From Ceratobasidium sp. AG-K (taxonomy: Eukaryota > Basidiomycota > Agaricomycetes > Cantharellales > Ceratobasidiaceae): a DNA stretch of 64,000 nucleotides. Location of the stretch: positions 434,001 through 498,000 of the forward strand of contig JAWNGF010000003.1 of NCBI GenBank assembly GCA_037039685.1. Reading direction: 5' to 3'. A program made the position numbers and the translations under genes. The notes under the pieces were generated by a model that made no database searches, was not told where the DNA came from, and saw only the letters and a list, made by a program, of their open reading frames with translations. Shown in pieces: positions 23,217-37,142 of the stretch; position 1 is the stretch's first letter; each line of letters opens with the position of its first letter.

Positions 23217-24167
23217 TCAGTCACAAGGCCCACCAAAATGAAAACCCAAGCTATTCACGAACGGCAGTATTGGACTGGGCAGCGCTCGAGCCATCTTCGT
23301 CATTCCCCTGCCCCTACTCGGTCTATCGTCACCAGTCGGCAATATCTGAGTGTCATCCGATGATAAACTGAAACGCTTGCTCTTAGCTCGGCGTCGATCA
23401 CCACGCGGCTGCTTTGTTCCCCTCATTCGTGATATGAGCGCTACAATTAAGGTGGGACGTTAGTGAGATGCGAACATAAGTGGGGGACAAAAGGTCGTCA
23501 AGAGCATCAAAGGAGCGGTTGAGGTTATTATCTAAATGAGATCTCAGATAGTATCACCTAGCCGAGGCGGTGTAGCGCGCATGCCAGAACGAGCGGGGTG
23601 CGCTGCTTCATCCCCAACTCTCCCATGAATGAAATAGGAGTCCGAGAACCCCGAAATCAATGGCTAGACTCACGAATATTGTTGACGTTCTCTTTTCCCG
23701 ACTCGCTCCCGTTTCCGTCTCGCTCGCGGCCATACTTATGACTCGAATGGGCTTCATCTCTTGGGCGACTACAAATAGTTTTAGATTAGTCTATCAGTTG
23801 GACCGGTGTTCGAAATCGAGTTGAAACTCGGAGGGTCGGGTGACTGACCTGGTTGCCAGGCGTACTTCGAATCGGTTGCTGGCGTTGTACGACGTCCCCG
23901 ATCTGGCCCTGGATGAACGATGAAATAGGGGTTAAAAGTGAGGATTTGGGGCTGCTTACGGGGCAATTTCGTGTAGAATCCTGGCTCTCTGCGTGAAGAG
24001 GGGGACAATAAGTTAATTTTAAGAAACGATACTGTCACGGTAGCGGGGCAGTGAATATTTACCTCATCTTTTGAAGAGGTAGCGCCGAGTTGATTTTGAA
24101 GATTGTCCTGATTGGAGATGAGGGAGTAGATATTACTCGCGGCCCGCCGCACTGCAAGCGTCGGCAT
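23217..24167 (-). CDS. Small basic protein with a KEN-box-like motif, 5 exons
   Basis: Not recognised. Exons 24063-24167, 23960-23988, 23849-23908, 23674-23768 and 23217-23440 join in phase to 170 residues. The first exon encodes a helical segment (AASNIYSLISNQDNLQNQLG). The middle contains SGKENVNN, a KEN-box-like sequence often used for APC/C recognition. The last exon is rich in Arg/Lys and Ser (RGDRRRAKSKRFSLSSDD). The 233-nt fourth intron is longer than usual. The consistent phases argue for a real gene, but no function is claimed. Confidence 0.6.
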
Positions 24168-24636
24168 TCAGAGGTCAACTCTCGCCGTGAGGAAAAACCG
24201 AGAGAAATCAAGGGAGGAACAAGGTAGGATCGGTCATGGGCTGCTGTATATATCGTGTTCCGCAAGGTCGCGCTCGCCCATGTACAACACGCTTCCCCAA
24301 ATTTCAACACTCGTTGCATGCCTGCCATGCGAGCGCCACGCGAGCGTGGCGGTGTTTATCAGGGTCCTAAGCGCCTGGCTATGTTTGGCCACAGGGAATT
24401 ATTTTAAAGAAGGATTATTTTGCCTTGTCTCAACAATAACAGACTGCGATTTAGCCCGAACGTTCACTCGAAACATGATCCGAGGGCACGCATAACGTGG
24501 GATGCTTCACATATTGCCCCAGTGTCTATTTCAAATCTGGTTGCACCAATACAATCAATACCTAGCGTCGTAACGAATGCAAACGTGTACGGTAAATGAT
24601 GAGCGGGTATCATATGGCGAAGTGTGTTCATATCGA
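24168..24636. other. Spacer between two minus-strand genes
   Basis: About 470 nt, presumably the promoter of the KEN-box gene and the 3' UTR of PRMT1. Only weak overlapping frames are seen. Confidence 0.4.
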
Positions 24637-26400
<1,764 letters not shown>

Positions 26401-28033
26401 TTTTGTTGTCTAGGGAGGCGGGATGAAGTTGGGGGAGTTGAGGATGGCGATGGGGTTGGCGCGTGATGTGATCGGCAAAAAATACTGACCTGTCCAAATG
26501 CAGATCTGCAAAAGTCACGTGGTTGAGTCTCACGGTGTCATCAGCACATAGACAAGTTTGGTTAGTATGACCAACACTTCTTGTCCTGTACGAATCATCA
26601 AACCGAAGTTGACGGCTTCAACTGGGCGACGGTGACGGCGACGACGATGGCGCAGAAACTCAGAGTGTAGGTCGACGTTATTCTTCCAATATTGGAAGTC
26701 TCAGATCCTCAAGCTATAAGAACATGTCCACTTGTAGGCTCGACGGTCTCTCTAAGTTGTCTCAGACTTGAACTTCAAGTGCCCGGACTATTTTCATAAG
26801 CTTTCCTCGTTTCCGGTTTATCATCGCAAACTTGCAACGGCTTCAATACATACCGGCTCTCGAATCCCTGGAATGTACTTTGCCTGTTGTGTCACGCTTG
26901 GAGCTGTCAGCTCACCAACAAACCGGGTACTGCAACTCACAGCGCATAATCGTAATTAATCTTGTTCAAAAACCTGCAATCCCATTGAAAACTCTATCGA
27001 TTTCATTTGGGTACGCTCAGAAGTGCCATACGAATTCGACGGTGAGGTATGTGGGTGAGGTATGTGCTTATCCGCTTTGCACCTACGATGCTCAAACGGC
27101 CGAGTCTCGCACTGTTGGCATGCGTTTTTTCTGGCTTTCCTCGTGCAACTTGCTTGAAATAAAAGAATGAGCTATTCCTAACTTTAGAGTGCCTGCTTGG
27201 TCTTTTGCCATAAACATAAAGCAAGATCTGCTCATCCTCACCGAGTGCCTAAGAATAATCGATAAGGATACTATGGCTGGGTCACACGGGCAACGCGGGA
27301 TCGGATGGTTGGCTCAGCAATTCGAGGAAGGACGCGACAATGTTATTTTGCTAGATTCCAACCGAAATTAATAGACTGAAACTCGCCCGCGGTCAATCAG
27401 GACAGGAAGGAATGGTCAGTGTGTGCTTGCCTGGGTAGGAGTGTATCGATTATCCTTGGAGGGCCTTATCTTGTGGGAGCGAGAGCGGCTCTGCGTGGGA
27501 AGAATATATCCAAACCGAATTTGGAGTGTATTGAGACGCGGATACCGCCATGCCAAATTTAATCGGGGATGAGTATGGTAAAAGAGAAAAGTCATTATTA
27601 TAATCATAAGTCGAAGGAGGAGTCGACCCCAGGTTGACCTCCAGTTGCTTTTCAACGGGTGCGAGCTCGTTAATTACGTCCCATAGGCAAAACTAGCTGA
27701 CCTTCCTCTACCCATTAGTTCGAAGGGATCTTTCGCGACTGTTCTAAAGGTACCAAAAAGCTGATTTCCATAGGGCGACCAATCTAACTATCCTTGTTAT
27801 CAACGAGTTAAAGATTACACATAACATTCTGAACTATGTCCAACGGGTACATGTGCACAAGTGAACATACTTGGTCAAGATCGGGGAGCAAAGCGACACA
27901 GAAAAAGCGCGAGTTTGTTTGTGAAAATGTTTATGAGGTGTTTTGTAATAAACCTGTTCGTAGGGGGAATAAGACTGAATAGTCAATACCATGTAGTAGT
28001 TACGTGACTACCCACCAGACACACAAAGTCAAG
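26401..28033. other. Intergenic, no gene recognised
   Basis: About 1.6 kb upstream of PRMT1 and downstream of the 28 kb gene. Short frames on both strands have no family likeness or splice continuity. A promoter for PRMT1 is expected just above 26400. Confidence 0.4.
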
Positions 28034-30375
28034 CTATGGTACCCAACCACCATAGGGAGGCCGAGTGCGAGGCTCATACTCATCATCTATTCGCCGAGGG
28101 GTTTCGCGATAGTAATCACCTCCAAGCGGCCTGGCATCCAGATCGTAGCGCGCACGGTCCGAACCTGGGCCGCCGCGGGGGGGATACCCGTCGTCAGGCC
28201 TCGAACGCTTCATAGGACGGATCCCTTCGATCTCACTTGGCCGACTAAACCCAGCGCGCAGTCCGTCTGAGTATCGTGGCGGACTTGGCTCTCGTCGATA
28301 CCGTGACGTATAGTCATCGTTTGGGCGGGGTGCAAAGTCATCTCGGAGCGGACGAGGTGCAAAGTCATCCCGTGGCCGAGAGTCAACCATGTCACGAGAC
28401 CATGTCGAATCCGCTGTGAGTCGATCTTGAAGCTTGGGCTTGGAGTCGGGGAGACGATTAGGGGCAGTCCAATCGCGAGACGATGGCCACGCAGGCTCAA
28501 GTCCTGACGCGGGGTCGTATGTATCGTATCGAGAACTAGACGGGTCAGGTAAACCGCGAGGTCGATAGCCAGCAGCAGGATTGGGAGGTAGACTCGACGA
28601 TCCAAATGGTGTTCGGTCGCGACTTGAATCGCGGGACGGTGGGCTGTTTCGAGACGGTGGCGGAGCAGGTCTGCCACGTGCCGATCCAGCCCAGTTATCA
28701 TTATCCATATTGTAAGATCCAGCCCGGGGCCGATCGGCGAAAACTGGAGATGCAGGTGGCGGTCTAGAGTCAAAGCTGCGAGATTCATTCCGAGGAAATG
28801 AGCTAGGGTAGTTGTCTAGCGACCGCCGATGAGGGGCGGCTCGCGGGACCGGAGGCTCGCGAGGAGGGGATCCACGAGGAGGGGAAGAGACAACGGGACG
28901 AGGCCGCGATGATCTTGGGTCGTCATACGGAAGATACTGGGAACGATAATCACGAGGTGGACTATAGTCTCGTGGTGGCGGTCGAGAATATTTTCCTAGG
29001 GGAGGAGAAACAGCTCGTGTGAATGATGGTGCCTGTGGTCGTCCGCGAGGACTTGTCTGAAAACTCTTAGGCGGGCGTTCGTTGGCCGCGGTTGGTGGAG
29101 GAGTGCGTCGGGAATTATTAGAGCCTGCCCCCTGAACGTTCGCATCAGCCGCACGGGAGGTTGGTTGTGTGTGTGTCCGCGACGGATGGTCGCGTCCACG
29201 CACGGGAGAAACATTTCGAGCATCACTATGGCCCTCTCCATTCTCGGATGGCCGAACCGGGCTTTGCTCGGTTGAGTGTTCCTCTGGGCGATTTGCTGAG
29301 CGTCGGTTCTTCTCCTCAATGGAGTCGAGCATCCTAGTTCGAACCTTTTGGCGTCGTAGAAATTCGGTCTTATCGCCATATTTAGGGTCATATCCAGAAC
29401 CATCCGCGTCAACGTTGTGAGCAACGTCCGACTTAACCCCATCCTCCGACGTCAACGTAGTCGACGCACTGGAGACAAAAGAGGCAATTGATGAAGAAGA
29501 TGGGTCTACGCCTTGCAATTGGGATCCAAGAAACTGATATGGAGACGATTCGCGTTTGATCTCTATTTCTAGTTCGCCTTTCTTGTCGCTAGCGTCAAGT
29601 AAGGTTGGCGTATCCGATATCTTCCGCTTATGCCCCGAATCTAGTAGAGTATTTAATTTCAGGTGAGTTATAAAAATGAGAGGAGCGTACGCTTAGTCGG
29701 AGTCGATTCAATGGGGCTGTGTAGAGTATAGCGCCCAAGGGTATGGGATGGGCCACGTTGGTTGTTGGGGTCCAGATCTCGGGACAAACCAGCATGAGCA
29801 TTACCCTCGACCACTTTCGAATCAACAGGAGTCTCAGTCTGGTCCATGTTGACGTCCTCCGCGGGTGCCTGAGTTGCGTTACGCTGAGGAACAGTGCCAA
29901 CTCGTAGGTCCGAGGCGCCATTCCCCTGTTGATTTTGAGAGTCCAAGGTTGAGGTGGCTGTGGATCTCGAACTGTTAGCGTATGTTGAGGGTAAATTGTG
30001 AGCAGTTTGTTGCGTGGCAGTCAAGTTGAGTGTTCCAGGCGAGCCGATTTGTTGGCCAGTCGCGAGTGGTATGGTAGAGCGCGAACCAGAGGTTAACACG
30101 AGGTCTTGCAGGTTGGATAAATCTATGTTGGCTTTGAAATACGGATGTTGGCCTTCCAAAATGGCGTGCTTTAATCTTCTCAAAATAGTGATGTCTTTTG
30201 ATTCGGTCAAGTGGTGTCCAGCTTTGTCGTCGTGAAGGAGTCCAAGCGGTGGGCCAGCTTGCCGAGAAGGGTCATTCCCCGAGTACGTTATGCTAGTTGT
30301 TGATTCTGAGCTGGAGTGCTGAGGGTTATTTTGATGCCCTTGGCTTGCATCATTCGAGGTCGATAAGGAAACCAT
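28034..30375 (-). CDS. Large low-complexity Arg/Ser/Pro-rich protein, 2 exons
   Basis: Function not recognised. Exons 29691-30375 and 28034-29640 join through a 50-nt intron (GTACGC donor, CTAG acceptor) to about 763 residues. Residues around 55-95 form the only ordered-looking segment (ITILRRLKHAILEGQHPYF, then SNLQDLVL), which repeats in style a helix-plus-HPYF motif. A second helical piece, EFLRRQKVRTRMLDSIEEKN, lies after the intron. The last 400 residues are dominated by SPPRD/SRDR/PRPRDDF-type repeats, as in RS-domain or RNA-associated proteins. A nuclear RNA-related role is inference from composition. The start at 30375 is the first ATG, and an acceptor-like TTGCAG lies just upstream, so an extra 5' exon is possible. 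Confidence 0.72.
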
Positions 30376-30485
30376 ATCTGCAATCGAAGATTATGCACGT
30401 TAGGTGAAACCAATGCCCAATACAACAGAATGACGCTATTGAACCTGAAAGGAGGTTAATGATAGTTATCCTATGAGGGGTTTGC

Positions 30486-31106
30486 TTACAAGTTAATGTC
30501 GAAGTTGCAGGTTACTAAATCCGAGCTAGTAGACGTAATATGCTCGCGCTTAGTACTGACTGTCAATAATCCTCGTAACCTATATCTAGATTTGACTTAC
30601 CGCAAGAAGTTAAGTGATCTAGAAGTAACTTAGGCCAAATGAGGTTCGATGACTTGGTGGTTGTATCAATGGTCGCTGGTCGAACCCCTGCAACAACGCT
30701 GTTCGCACGTGTTGGTGACTCAGCCTCGAGTCTGCTCAGAACAAGATATCCAAAGGGAACACCCAGAGACTGTTTGTGTTCAAGCGGCACAATGGCAAAA
30801 TATGCCAAACAACCTGCAAAGATCCAGTCGATCGAGCAGGATGGGTGAGGGAGGTTAGAAACGGGCGTTTGATTTAAATTTGTCATACAACTTGAGATAA
30901 CGTAGTTCTTCAGGGCCGGCCATGAAATGTTGACCTCCAGGGGTCAAACACCCCCCGTTACCGCAATTGGGAAGCTTCGAATCCACTTCACAAGCCTCGA
31001 AGGTTTCAATATTTACACATAAGTATGATTTTCTGAGGAAAGACACTATCCATAGGGATGCTTTGAAACTGGTTTCACCACGTGATTGATTGCAATACCG
31101 TATAGC
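30486..31106 (-). CDS. Weakly supported spliced open frame, 3 exons
   Basis: An open frame starts after a TACTTAG acceptor at 31107-31108 and runs through LWIVSFLRKSY and KLPNCGNGGCLTPGG. It then splices to a segment containing PLEHKQSLGVPFGYLVLSRLE, and ends after a GTAAGT/ACAG intron with SSDLVTCNFDINL and a TAA at 30486-30488. Phases agree across the three pieces, but no start codon or family is evident and the first donor (GTTTCT) is weak. It may be the 3' part of a gene, a pseudogene or chance. It lies just downstream of the rhamnosidase pseudogene on the same strand. Confidence 0.25.
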
Positions 31107-31164
31107 CTAAGTAGCAAAAAAAAGAGCGGGGTTCTGTAATCAAAGGTATATTTTTCAACTGCCT

Positions 31165-32987
31165 TCACGAAGTAGAAACACGGAATGAACCGTAACCACT
31201 TGTAACATTGATACGATAGGCGGTCCCCTCGATTCCGGCCCAAACCACACCTCCTGGCAGAGTCATATTTCTGTCGATTATGATTTCAGCTCCATTCACT
31301 TTCACCGTTTTTTCCACAACTTGTGGTATCACAATCTTCCCATTGGTGCCAGCTGGGGCTGTGACATGCATATCAAACTCGGAACCAATTTGCTTCCAGG
31401 ATGCAGTGATGGTTCCCCATGGTGTGGGTACGCGACCGTTTGCGAAAGTTAGACTAACTGGGCGAGGGGCAAATGAACACGTTGAATAGTCAGGGGAAAC
31501 AGGGGAAATTCCGAGAACATAGCATGGTAGTTGCCATGTTGGCCCGCTGCCCCACCCGCGCACTTGGGACGAGTATAGGGCTCACCCGTAGTTCCATCTG
31601 GGGATGGCATTTAGTTGTGCGTTGCTCCAGGAAGAGGACGATATACGTACTGATGAGCTCCCAGGTCATGCCCTTATACCAGGGGTTGTTCACGTCAGTT
31701 TGGTTTTCCAAACGGTACGCATAAGGTCGATTGCTTTACCATTCATCCCGTCCTCAAATGCTGCCCATGTGTGAAATGCCGATGCATATGGTAAGATTAT
31801 GGGAAGTTCTCGAGTTGTGTTTGAGGAGGAGAATAGTCCAAATAGCGTGTTCAGGATTCGCATTGATTCAACGACTGATTGCGGCGACGACAGAGCGTCG
31901 CTCGCGCCTGCGATTCCTGACAAGATAGCACACTAGGATCAGCAGGATTAGCTCTGTCAAGGCGTGCATGTATGATTGCATTACGTACCGCGTTACCGTC
32001 TTGGCTGACTCCGACGCTGCTGTTGCCCTCGGTGAGGATGTATGCGTCCGAACTGTTATTGAACAAATGCCGATTCACTGCGCTTTCGATGGCCCCGCAG
32101 CCTCCCGGTACCCGGGTCTCACGGAATCGCCCAGATTTTCAGCTATCAGGGCTGCGTTACGGAGAGCCAAGACCAGAATTGCATTGGCACTGATATGTGT
32201 ACCTGGCATGGGCCCGCCGTGGCAATCAAAATTCAAAGCTGACTCGGAGTAAAGCGTAATGAGACCAGTAGTATCGTCGAGGAAAAAAGGCCGCAATCAA
32301 TATTGCGCTTGATTGCCGGCCACCACTTGGAGAAAAACCCCGTGTCGCCGGTATACTGAAACCATTCATACCATGCATTCGCCGAGGAGATGGCGTAACC
32401 AGGTAAATAAATCAGATCAGCGCATCATGATGACGGGATAGCTTACATGAAGGAATAGGAATTATTTGAGTTCCAGCTGTCCGTCGGCACCTCTGATGGG
32501 TTAACACTCGCCAAAACGGCGCTAGAAATTTGACCCCTGGTATCTTGTACTCCAGTGAAATATACGAGACTCCCAGTCACGGAATCGAGATCTGCCGTTG
32601 AATAAAACTTCATACGCTTTAGATTTGGCAACTATCTTCTAGAATTTAAAACCACAATCACTATTGTAGGTCCAAAAATCAAGAAGTCTCCGGACCAAAT
32701 AACTCGATCCCTCTGTGTTCCATCTAAGGTAGTGTCAATTGTCTATATAATTTATGTACATTTACTATGCACTTACCAAAGCATGTCCCATAACGGTTCG
32801 TCCCAGTCGCAAAGCCACCCAGCGCGCTCATGCTAGTTAGACTATTATGGTAGATTGTATCACCCTCTGCATTCTGTACGTGGAGGTCCTTGATTATAAT
32901 TACCGTGTCGTTACCAGCCAAAAATCCCAGCGGCCAATCGGATGAGACATTATCTACCCAAGCGAGCTTCTTGGATGAGGGCGGCGT
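31165..32987 (-). pseudogene. Decayed GH78-type (six-hairpin) alpha-L-rhamnosidase-like gene
   Basis: The intact family hydrolyses terminal alpha-L-rhamnose from plant polysaccharides and glycosides. Recognisable pieces include FLAGNDTVIIIKDLHV, the acidic motif DGTQRDRVIWSGD (intron-split, about 32685-32775), FYSTADLDSVTGSL, NAWYEWFQYTGDTGF, LPYASAFHTWAAFEDG, GWGSGPTWQLPCYVLG and a C-terminal beta-sandwich ending FRVSTS at 31165. Breaks: no signal peptide or N-terminal 200-300 residues upstream of 32987; the acceptor before the NAWYEWF exon reads GG instead of AG (about 32409-32410); and frame shifts lie near 32290, 32090, 31700 and 31565. Several ordinary introns remain, so it decayed in place rather than by retroposition. 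It is unlikely to make an active enzyme. Confidence 0.78.
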
Positions 32988-33775
32988 CTAGATCCCTACA
33001 TTGCGAGCCCTAAGTGGTGAATCAGCTAGCAAAAAAAATCAATCCCTCAACTCTAATCTTCACTAATTGTAACTATAGCGCACTCGAGACGGAGATTTGC
33101 CATACTCAGAGGTTTTCGGTCCGACGATGCCAGTATTCATAAGCCTTGAATATAACTGTAAATATTGTAATGGGCGGAGTACGACAAGATGAGTGTTTCG
33201 ATCAGTGGGATTTTCCAAGCAAAAGAGATGTATCCCAGGTTGTGCTACGGAGCAATAGAGAATTCAGGTTGAAATGACATGGTACGACAGCCTTGATAAA
33301 CCAACGGGAACAGATTCCGGTCACATGACTATATGCATAACCGAGTAGACTGAAATTCCAACGGTGAGGATGTCATTGAAATTCTATTAGGGCCTCTCGG
33401 GACCTAACTGCATCGGGGCAATTTCCAGCTTTCCCCGTGAAATCATCCGAGATCTTGCGCATAAAATCACTCCTACCAGTAATCAATTGACCTCACGACA
33501 GTCGTAGCAGGAAATAATACGCGCACACGCTCCTTCCCCGCTTATGATAGCTTAGAAGCGCGGGTATTTAAATAAACAATATCGCATTCCACGTCCTAAA
33601 GATACAAACGCCACTCTTCCAAACGATACAATCGGCTAGGGTTGGGGCACAGCATACTCGGCGCTCTCTCTACAGATCCAAGTCTACGGTATATGTCTTG
33701 GGCGTTGCACTTGCTTGATTCCGGATTCATCGCTCTCCTGCCTTTTTTACGCAACTAAAGCCCATTCCTTCGAAT
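32988..33775. other. Spacer upstream of the rhamnosidase relic
   Basis: About 790 nt, AT-richer than the neighbours. The missing N-terminal part of the rhamnosidase is not recognisable here in any frame. Confidence 0.4.
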
Positions 33776-34307
33776 TCAGATTGTATACACTTCCAGAATA
33801 ACTTTTCCCATCTCGCCTGTACCATCCTTTCCGCACTCAAGCTCAAACACGGCGAACTATAGTAAGAAATAGCTGAGCAGCTTGACAAAACGACACGTAC
33901 CTGTTGTAACACTACTGGAGTTTTAATTAAGATTAGCTGTCAACCGATCAAACCCAATCTCCGCGACCCACAGCGCTCATTTTCAACCATAGCCTCCGAA
34001 GAGATTACCGTATCAGGGTCTCATACATACTGCCCATATTTCGACACCTTGGTACATGTCTGTGCTTCGGGAAAGGCGCCCACTCCAAGTGAACCTCCGA
34101 AAGGTATCGCCTGGACGATGTAGACATCGGACGTGCCTTCCTGTCTTGACTTTGCCCATTCGACCCGCCTCTGGTCGAAATCGAGTAGCAGTACTGCTCA
34201 AGTCGTACCATCCTAACCGAAGTGTAGTGTACTGCTTGAATCGGGGAACCCTGCGACTCGTTGACCATGCACGTAATCTGCACCAAGCTCTCTGAGTCTA
34301 CCTCCAT
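33776..34307 (-). CDS. Small beta-rich protein of unknown function, 4 exons
   Basis: Exons 34209-34307, 34027-34170, 33901-33936 and 33776-33856 are all phase 0 and give 119 residues. The sequence alternates short beta-type segments (ESLVQITCMVNES, SDVYIVQAIPFGG, LILIKTPVVLQQ, FAVFELECGK, MGKVILEVYTI), suggesting one compact beta-sandwich domain without a signal peptide. Introns are short, except for a 90-nt second one. I do not recognise the family. The continuity across four phase-0 exons is the main support. Confidence 0.65.
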
Positions 34308-34660
34308 ATTTTAGCGTCAGTGGGTGTCCAAATGAGTCTTCCCATCTTGTTGTTTATGCATATTCGTTATTTATATACCCAGCCTGAGTGGAAGGAAGTG
34401 CGCGGTGGTGATATGATAGAATAGCGATACAAGTCCCATTGTTTCCACGTGATCACGGATTGGATTAGATTTCTTTGGATAATTTACGTTTATTGAATGT
34501 GATCACGGGCGGGTTCACAGGCGGGTTCGCGTTACGCGCGTCTCGAGCACCATTACATCCACTATGGTGGCAGCACGATTGGCAAGTTCAAACACTTTTT
34601 ATAGTGACATCATGCATATACTTGCATTAATTTCAACCCCATAGACCCGACTCTCTACAC
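34308..34660. promoter_or_regulatory. Divergent promoter region
   Basis: A 353-nt interval between the divergently oriented 119-residue gene and the carbinolamine dehydratase gene. Two tgatcacg copies occur (34450-34457 and 34500-34507), and repeated gcgggttc (34509-34516, 34522-34529) follows. Their function is unknown. Confidence 0.35.
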
Positions 34661-35301
34661 ATGCCGGCTTACGGACTTGTGCGTACTGCCAAACTTCTCT
34701 CAATGCTCAACCCCCCGAGCTTTTCATGGGCAGATACGACTCATCCTCGGTCTTCCCCCATATCACCGCCATCACCGGTCCCGATAATATCTCGCAAAGA
34801 TCTAGATGACCATCTAGAAGTACTTCAATCCCACGGTTGGCATTTCCATCAAGCCAGCCGGAGGTTTGACGCGTTGAGATGCACGGCCGAATGGTGGGAG
34901 CTTTGTCACCGCGCCCAGTTTCCATCGTTCAAGTCTGCAATGGGCTATGTGAATGATGTGGCCGATTTAGCCAAAACCGAGAAGGTACGGACCCGGCTTC
35001 GTAGCGGTCACACATCAACTAAGTGCAACTATAGCATCACCCTACCATCCTAATATTCGATCGGGTTCACGTAGTGATCTCTCTAGACACGCACGATACG
35101 GTCGAGCGACCAGCGACATTTTCGGATAGTTCGGATACTCCACTTGTCTCTCGTTGGCCGGGAGTGACGCTACGGGATGTTCGCATGGCATTGCTAATCA
35201 ACCCACTGCTCAGCCGCCATAGAGTTGTCGAAAGTATGCCTCCTATGGGAAAATCTCCCTCTAGTTACGACGATGTAATCAGCGTTCACTTGAAGAATTA
35301 A
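34661..35301 (+). CDS. Pterin-4a-carbinolamine dehydratase (PCD/DCoH family), 2 exons
   Basis: The family dehydrates 4a-hydroxytetrahydropterin to quinonoid dihydropterin (EC 4.2.1.96), recycling pterin cofactors. Exons 34661-34984 and 35035-35301 (50-nt GTACGG/ATAG intron) encode 196 residues. The family pattern is GWHFHQASRRFDALRC, then FKSAMGYVNDVADLAKTEKHHP (His109 and His110, the HHP active-site pair, lie exactly at the exon junction), VHVVISLDTHD and GVTLRDVRMALLI. The usual Glu/Trp after HHP is replaced by Thr-Ile, and the protein has N- and C-terminal extensions beyond the roughly 100-residue core. A mitochondrial or cytosolic location cannot be decided. Confidence 0.87.
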
Positions 35302-35340
35302 TTGTATATGGAGCATAGTAGACTACTTTTTAGTACACTA

Positions 35341-36430
35341 TCATTGTCCAACCAACGCCCTCAAGTCATTCAGATGCTCGCCTAGTTCTACTTTTTCAGT
35401 CTCTAGTCCATCCTTCATATGTTTTTCATTTGTGCTCCCTGCCAAAGGGATGATTCCAAGGGACTGGGCAAGCCGGTAGACGACTTGTGCGTTCGTTACC
35501 TTTTGCGCCTTGGCAATATTGTTTACCAAAGGATGTCGGTACAAGGACGGACTCCCTGTGAGCGTCCAAAACGATCTGGTCACGTAATCGGTTGATCGTA
35601 AAATCAGTTGGTATCAATACAGGGTGCTTACTCGTACGCTATCCCTTGCTCCTTACAATACTTGTAGACCTCAAGGTCCCATGCATTTCCCTCATACCAG
35701 CGATTTTGAACGACATCGACCCTCCCATCCGCTTGCAACAGCTGTAAAGTCTGTGCATCGTACGTGTTCGACACTCCGATGCGACGGACTAGACCTTCGT
35801 TGCGTAATTCGCACAGCGTTGCCCATGCTTCCTTGGTGCGGGTCGAAGTGTCTAGCGGCGAGTGCAAAAGATAGCTTTCAAGCCAAGTGGTGCGGAGATT
35901 TTTGAGGGAACGCTCAAATGAGCTTCGGATCTGAGTGGGGATAGGCGTCGATGGGTCATAAGGGAGAGGTTGGGATTTGTCTTGACCTCCGATTGGGGTG
36001 TATCTACAAAGATGAATATATGTTGTATGCTATCGAAGCAACTTAGGGTCACATACTTGGTTTGAATGAATAGGTCATCCCGTGAAACTCCATGCTTCTC
36101 TTGTACCTCGGCTAAGGCTTCGCCAACTAGGTCTTCACTATACAAAAGCATTAGCCACTGTCGCATCAGCCGCTGAAAAGAACGCAGACCGATAATGTTT
36201 GGGCTGGCAGGCGGTATCAATCGCTCTGAACCCCTATGCATGCCGGCCTGTAAGCAACACACCACGAATCTAAATATAGCACTTGCTTGTAGCACTGCCT
36301 GGATCACAAGCGCCTTGGTTTGCTCTTTTTTCCTAACCGGGGAGCAGAGGTGAGGCCCCATCTACTCTACTCGGGATCGCAATTACCAAGCTGTTCCATA
36401 GATAATTTTGGGCATTTTAGGAAGCGACAT
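35341..36430 (-). CDS. Aldo-keto reductase, 6 exons
   Basis: An NAD(P)H-dependent oxidoreductase of the AKR fold. Exons 36387-36430, 36296-36332, 36190-36233, 36057-36137, 35632-36003 and 35341-35575 give 270 residues, as usual for this class. Catalytic elements: Asp33 (FRAIDTA), Tyr41 (QPKHYRED), Lys69 (LFIQTKYTP) and the histidine in YLLHSPLD. Cofactor-side motifs are IGVSNTYD, VVQNRWYEG, and a late SLGIIPLAGSTNEKHMKDGL segment. The substrate is not predictable. It lies tail to tail with the dehydratase gene, 39 nt between stops. It looks intact. Confidence 0.92.
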
Positions 36431-37142
36431 GTTGCCAATCACTAGACGGCGGGGTTTGTTGTGGTCGCAGAGTTGGGGAGGTCATGGTCATCATTTTGAT
36501 GACACTGTAATGACGGCAAGCTGAGATAAGCCACTTCCGGAAATCTAAATCGAGGACGCCGCGTCAGGGATCAGGAAGCAAGGGCATCTGAGCGCGGGGT
36601 GCCAATAACTTCCGATGTCGGTTGCTAGGCGGCGGGAACTGTTTGCTCCGAGCACCTGAGCATCCCATCTGTGCCGTTCAAGCCTTTAAAATAACTCCAC
36701 TATCGACTTATAAGCACCTCTGATTGGCTGGGAACGTGTTGTATGAGTCGTCGTTGTCAAAGCCGAGGCCACCGAATGCTCTGCTGACCGTGCGCCCATA
36801 ACGCGACTGGGGCGGGGTTTGTTTGTCCACCCGTAGCACATGGCATGTGTCGTTCTATCAGTCTATATCGGTTCATCGATGAGCAACACGCTGATTGGGC
36901 GTGCCGGATCGCGGGCCTTGACGACAGCAATCTAGACACGGTCACGTGAGACTCCGGAGCCGAGTTGTAGGTGCACTCACCTGGCCTCCACCGTCCTCAA
37001 CATCGCCGCGACTCTGACTCTGTAAATAATCAACGCGGACACGAGCGTATAAAAACCACGCTGGAAAACACACACTCTTCACTCAATCACCTCCAGTTTT
37101 CTGCCAGACTCGCGCGACTGCAGCCACCGATTGCATTTTACC
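36431..37142. other. Divergent intergenic region, no gene recognised
   Basis: About 710 nt between the aldo-keto reductase (minus) and the gene starting at 37143 (plus). It must hold both promoters. Only shadow frames are seen. Confidence 0.4.

Noticed and set aside
28210..28788. 192-residue minus-strand frame inside the R/S/P-rich gene
   Set aside because: It lies entirely within the longer 535-codon exon in another frame and has only composition-driven openness.
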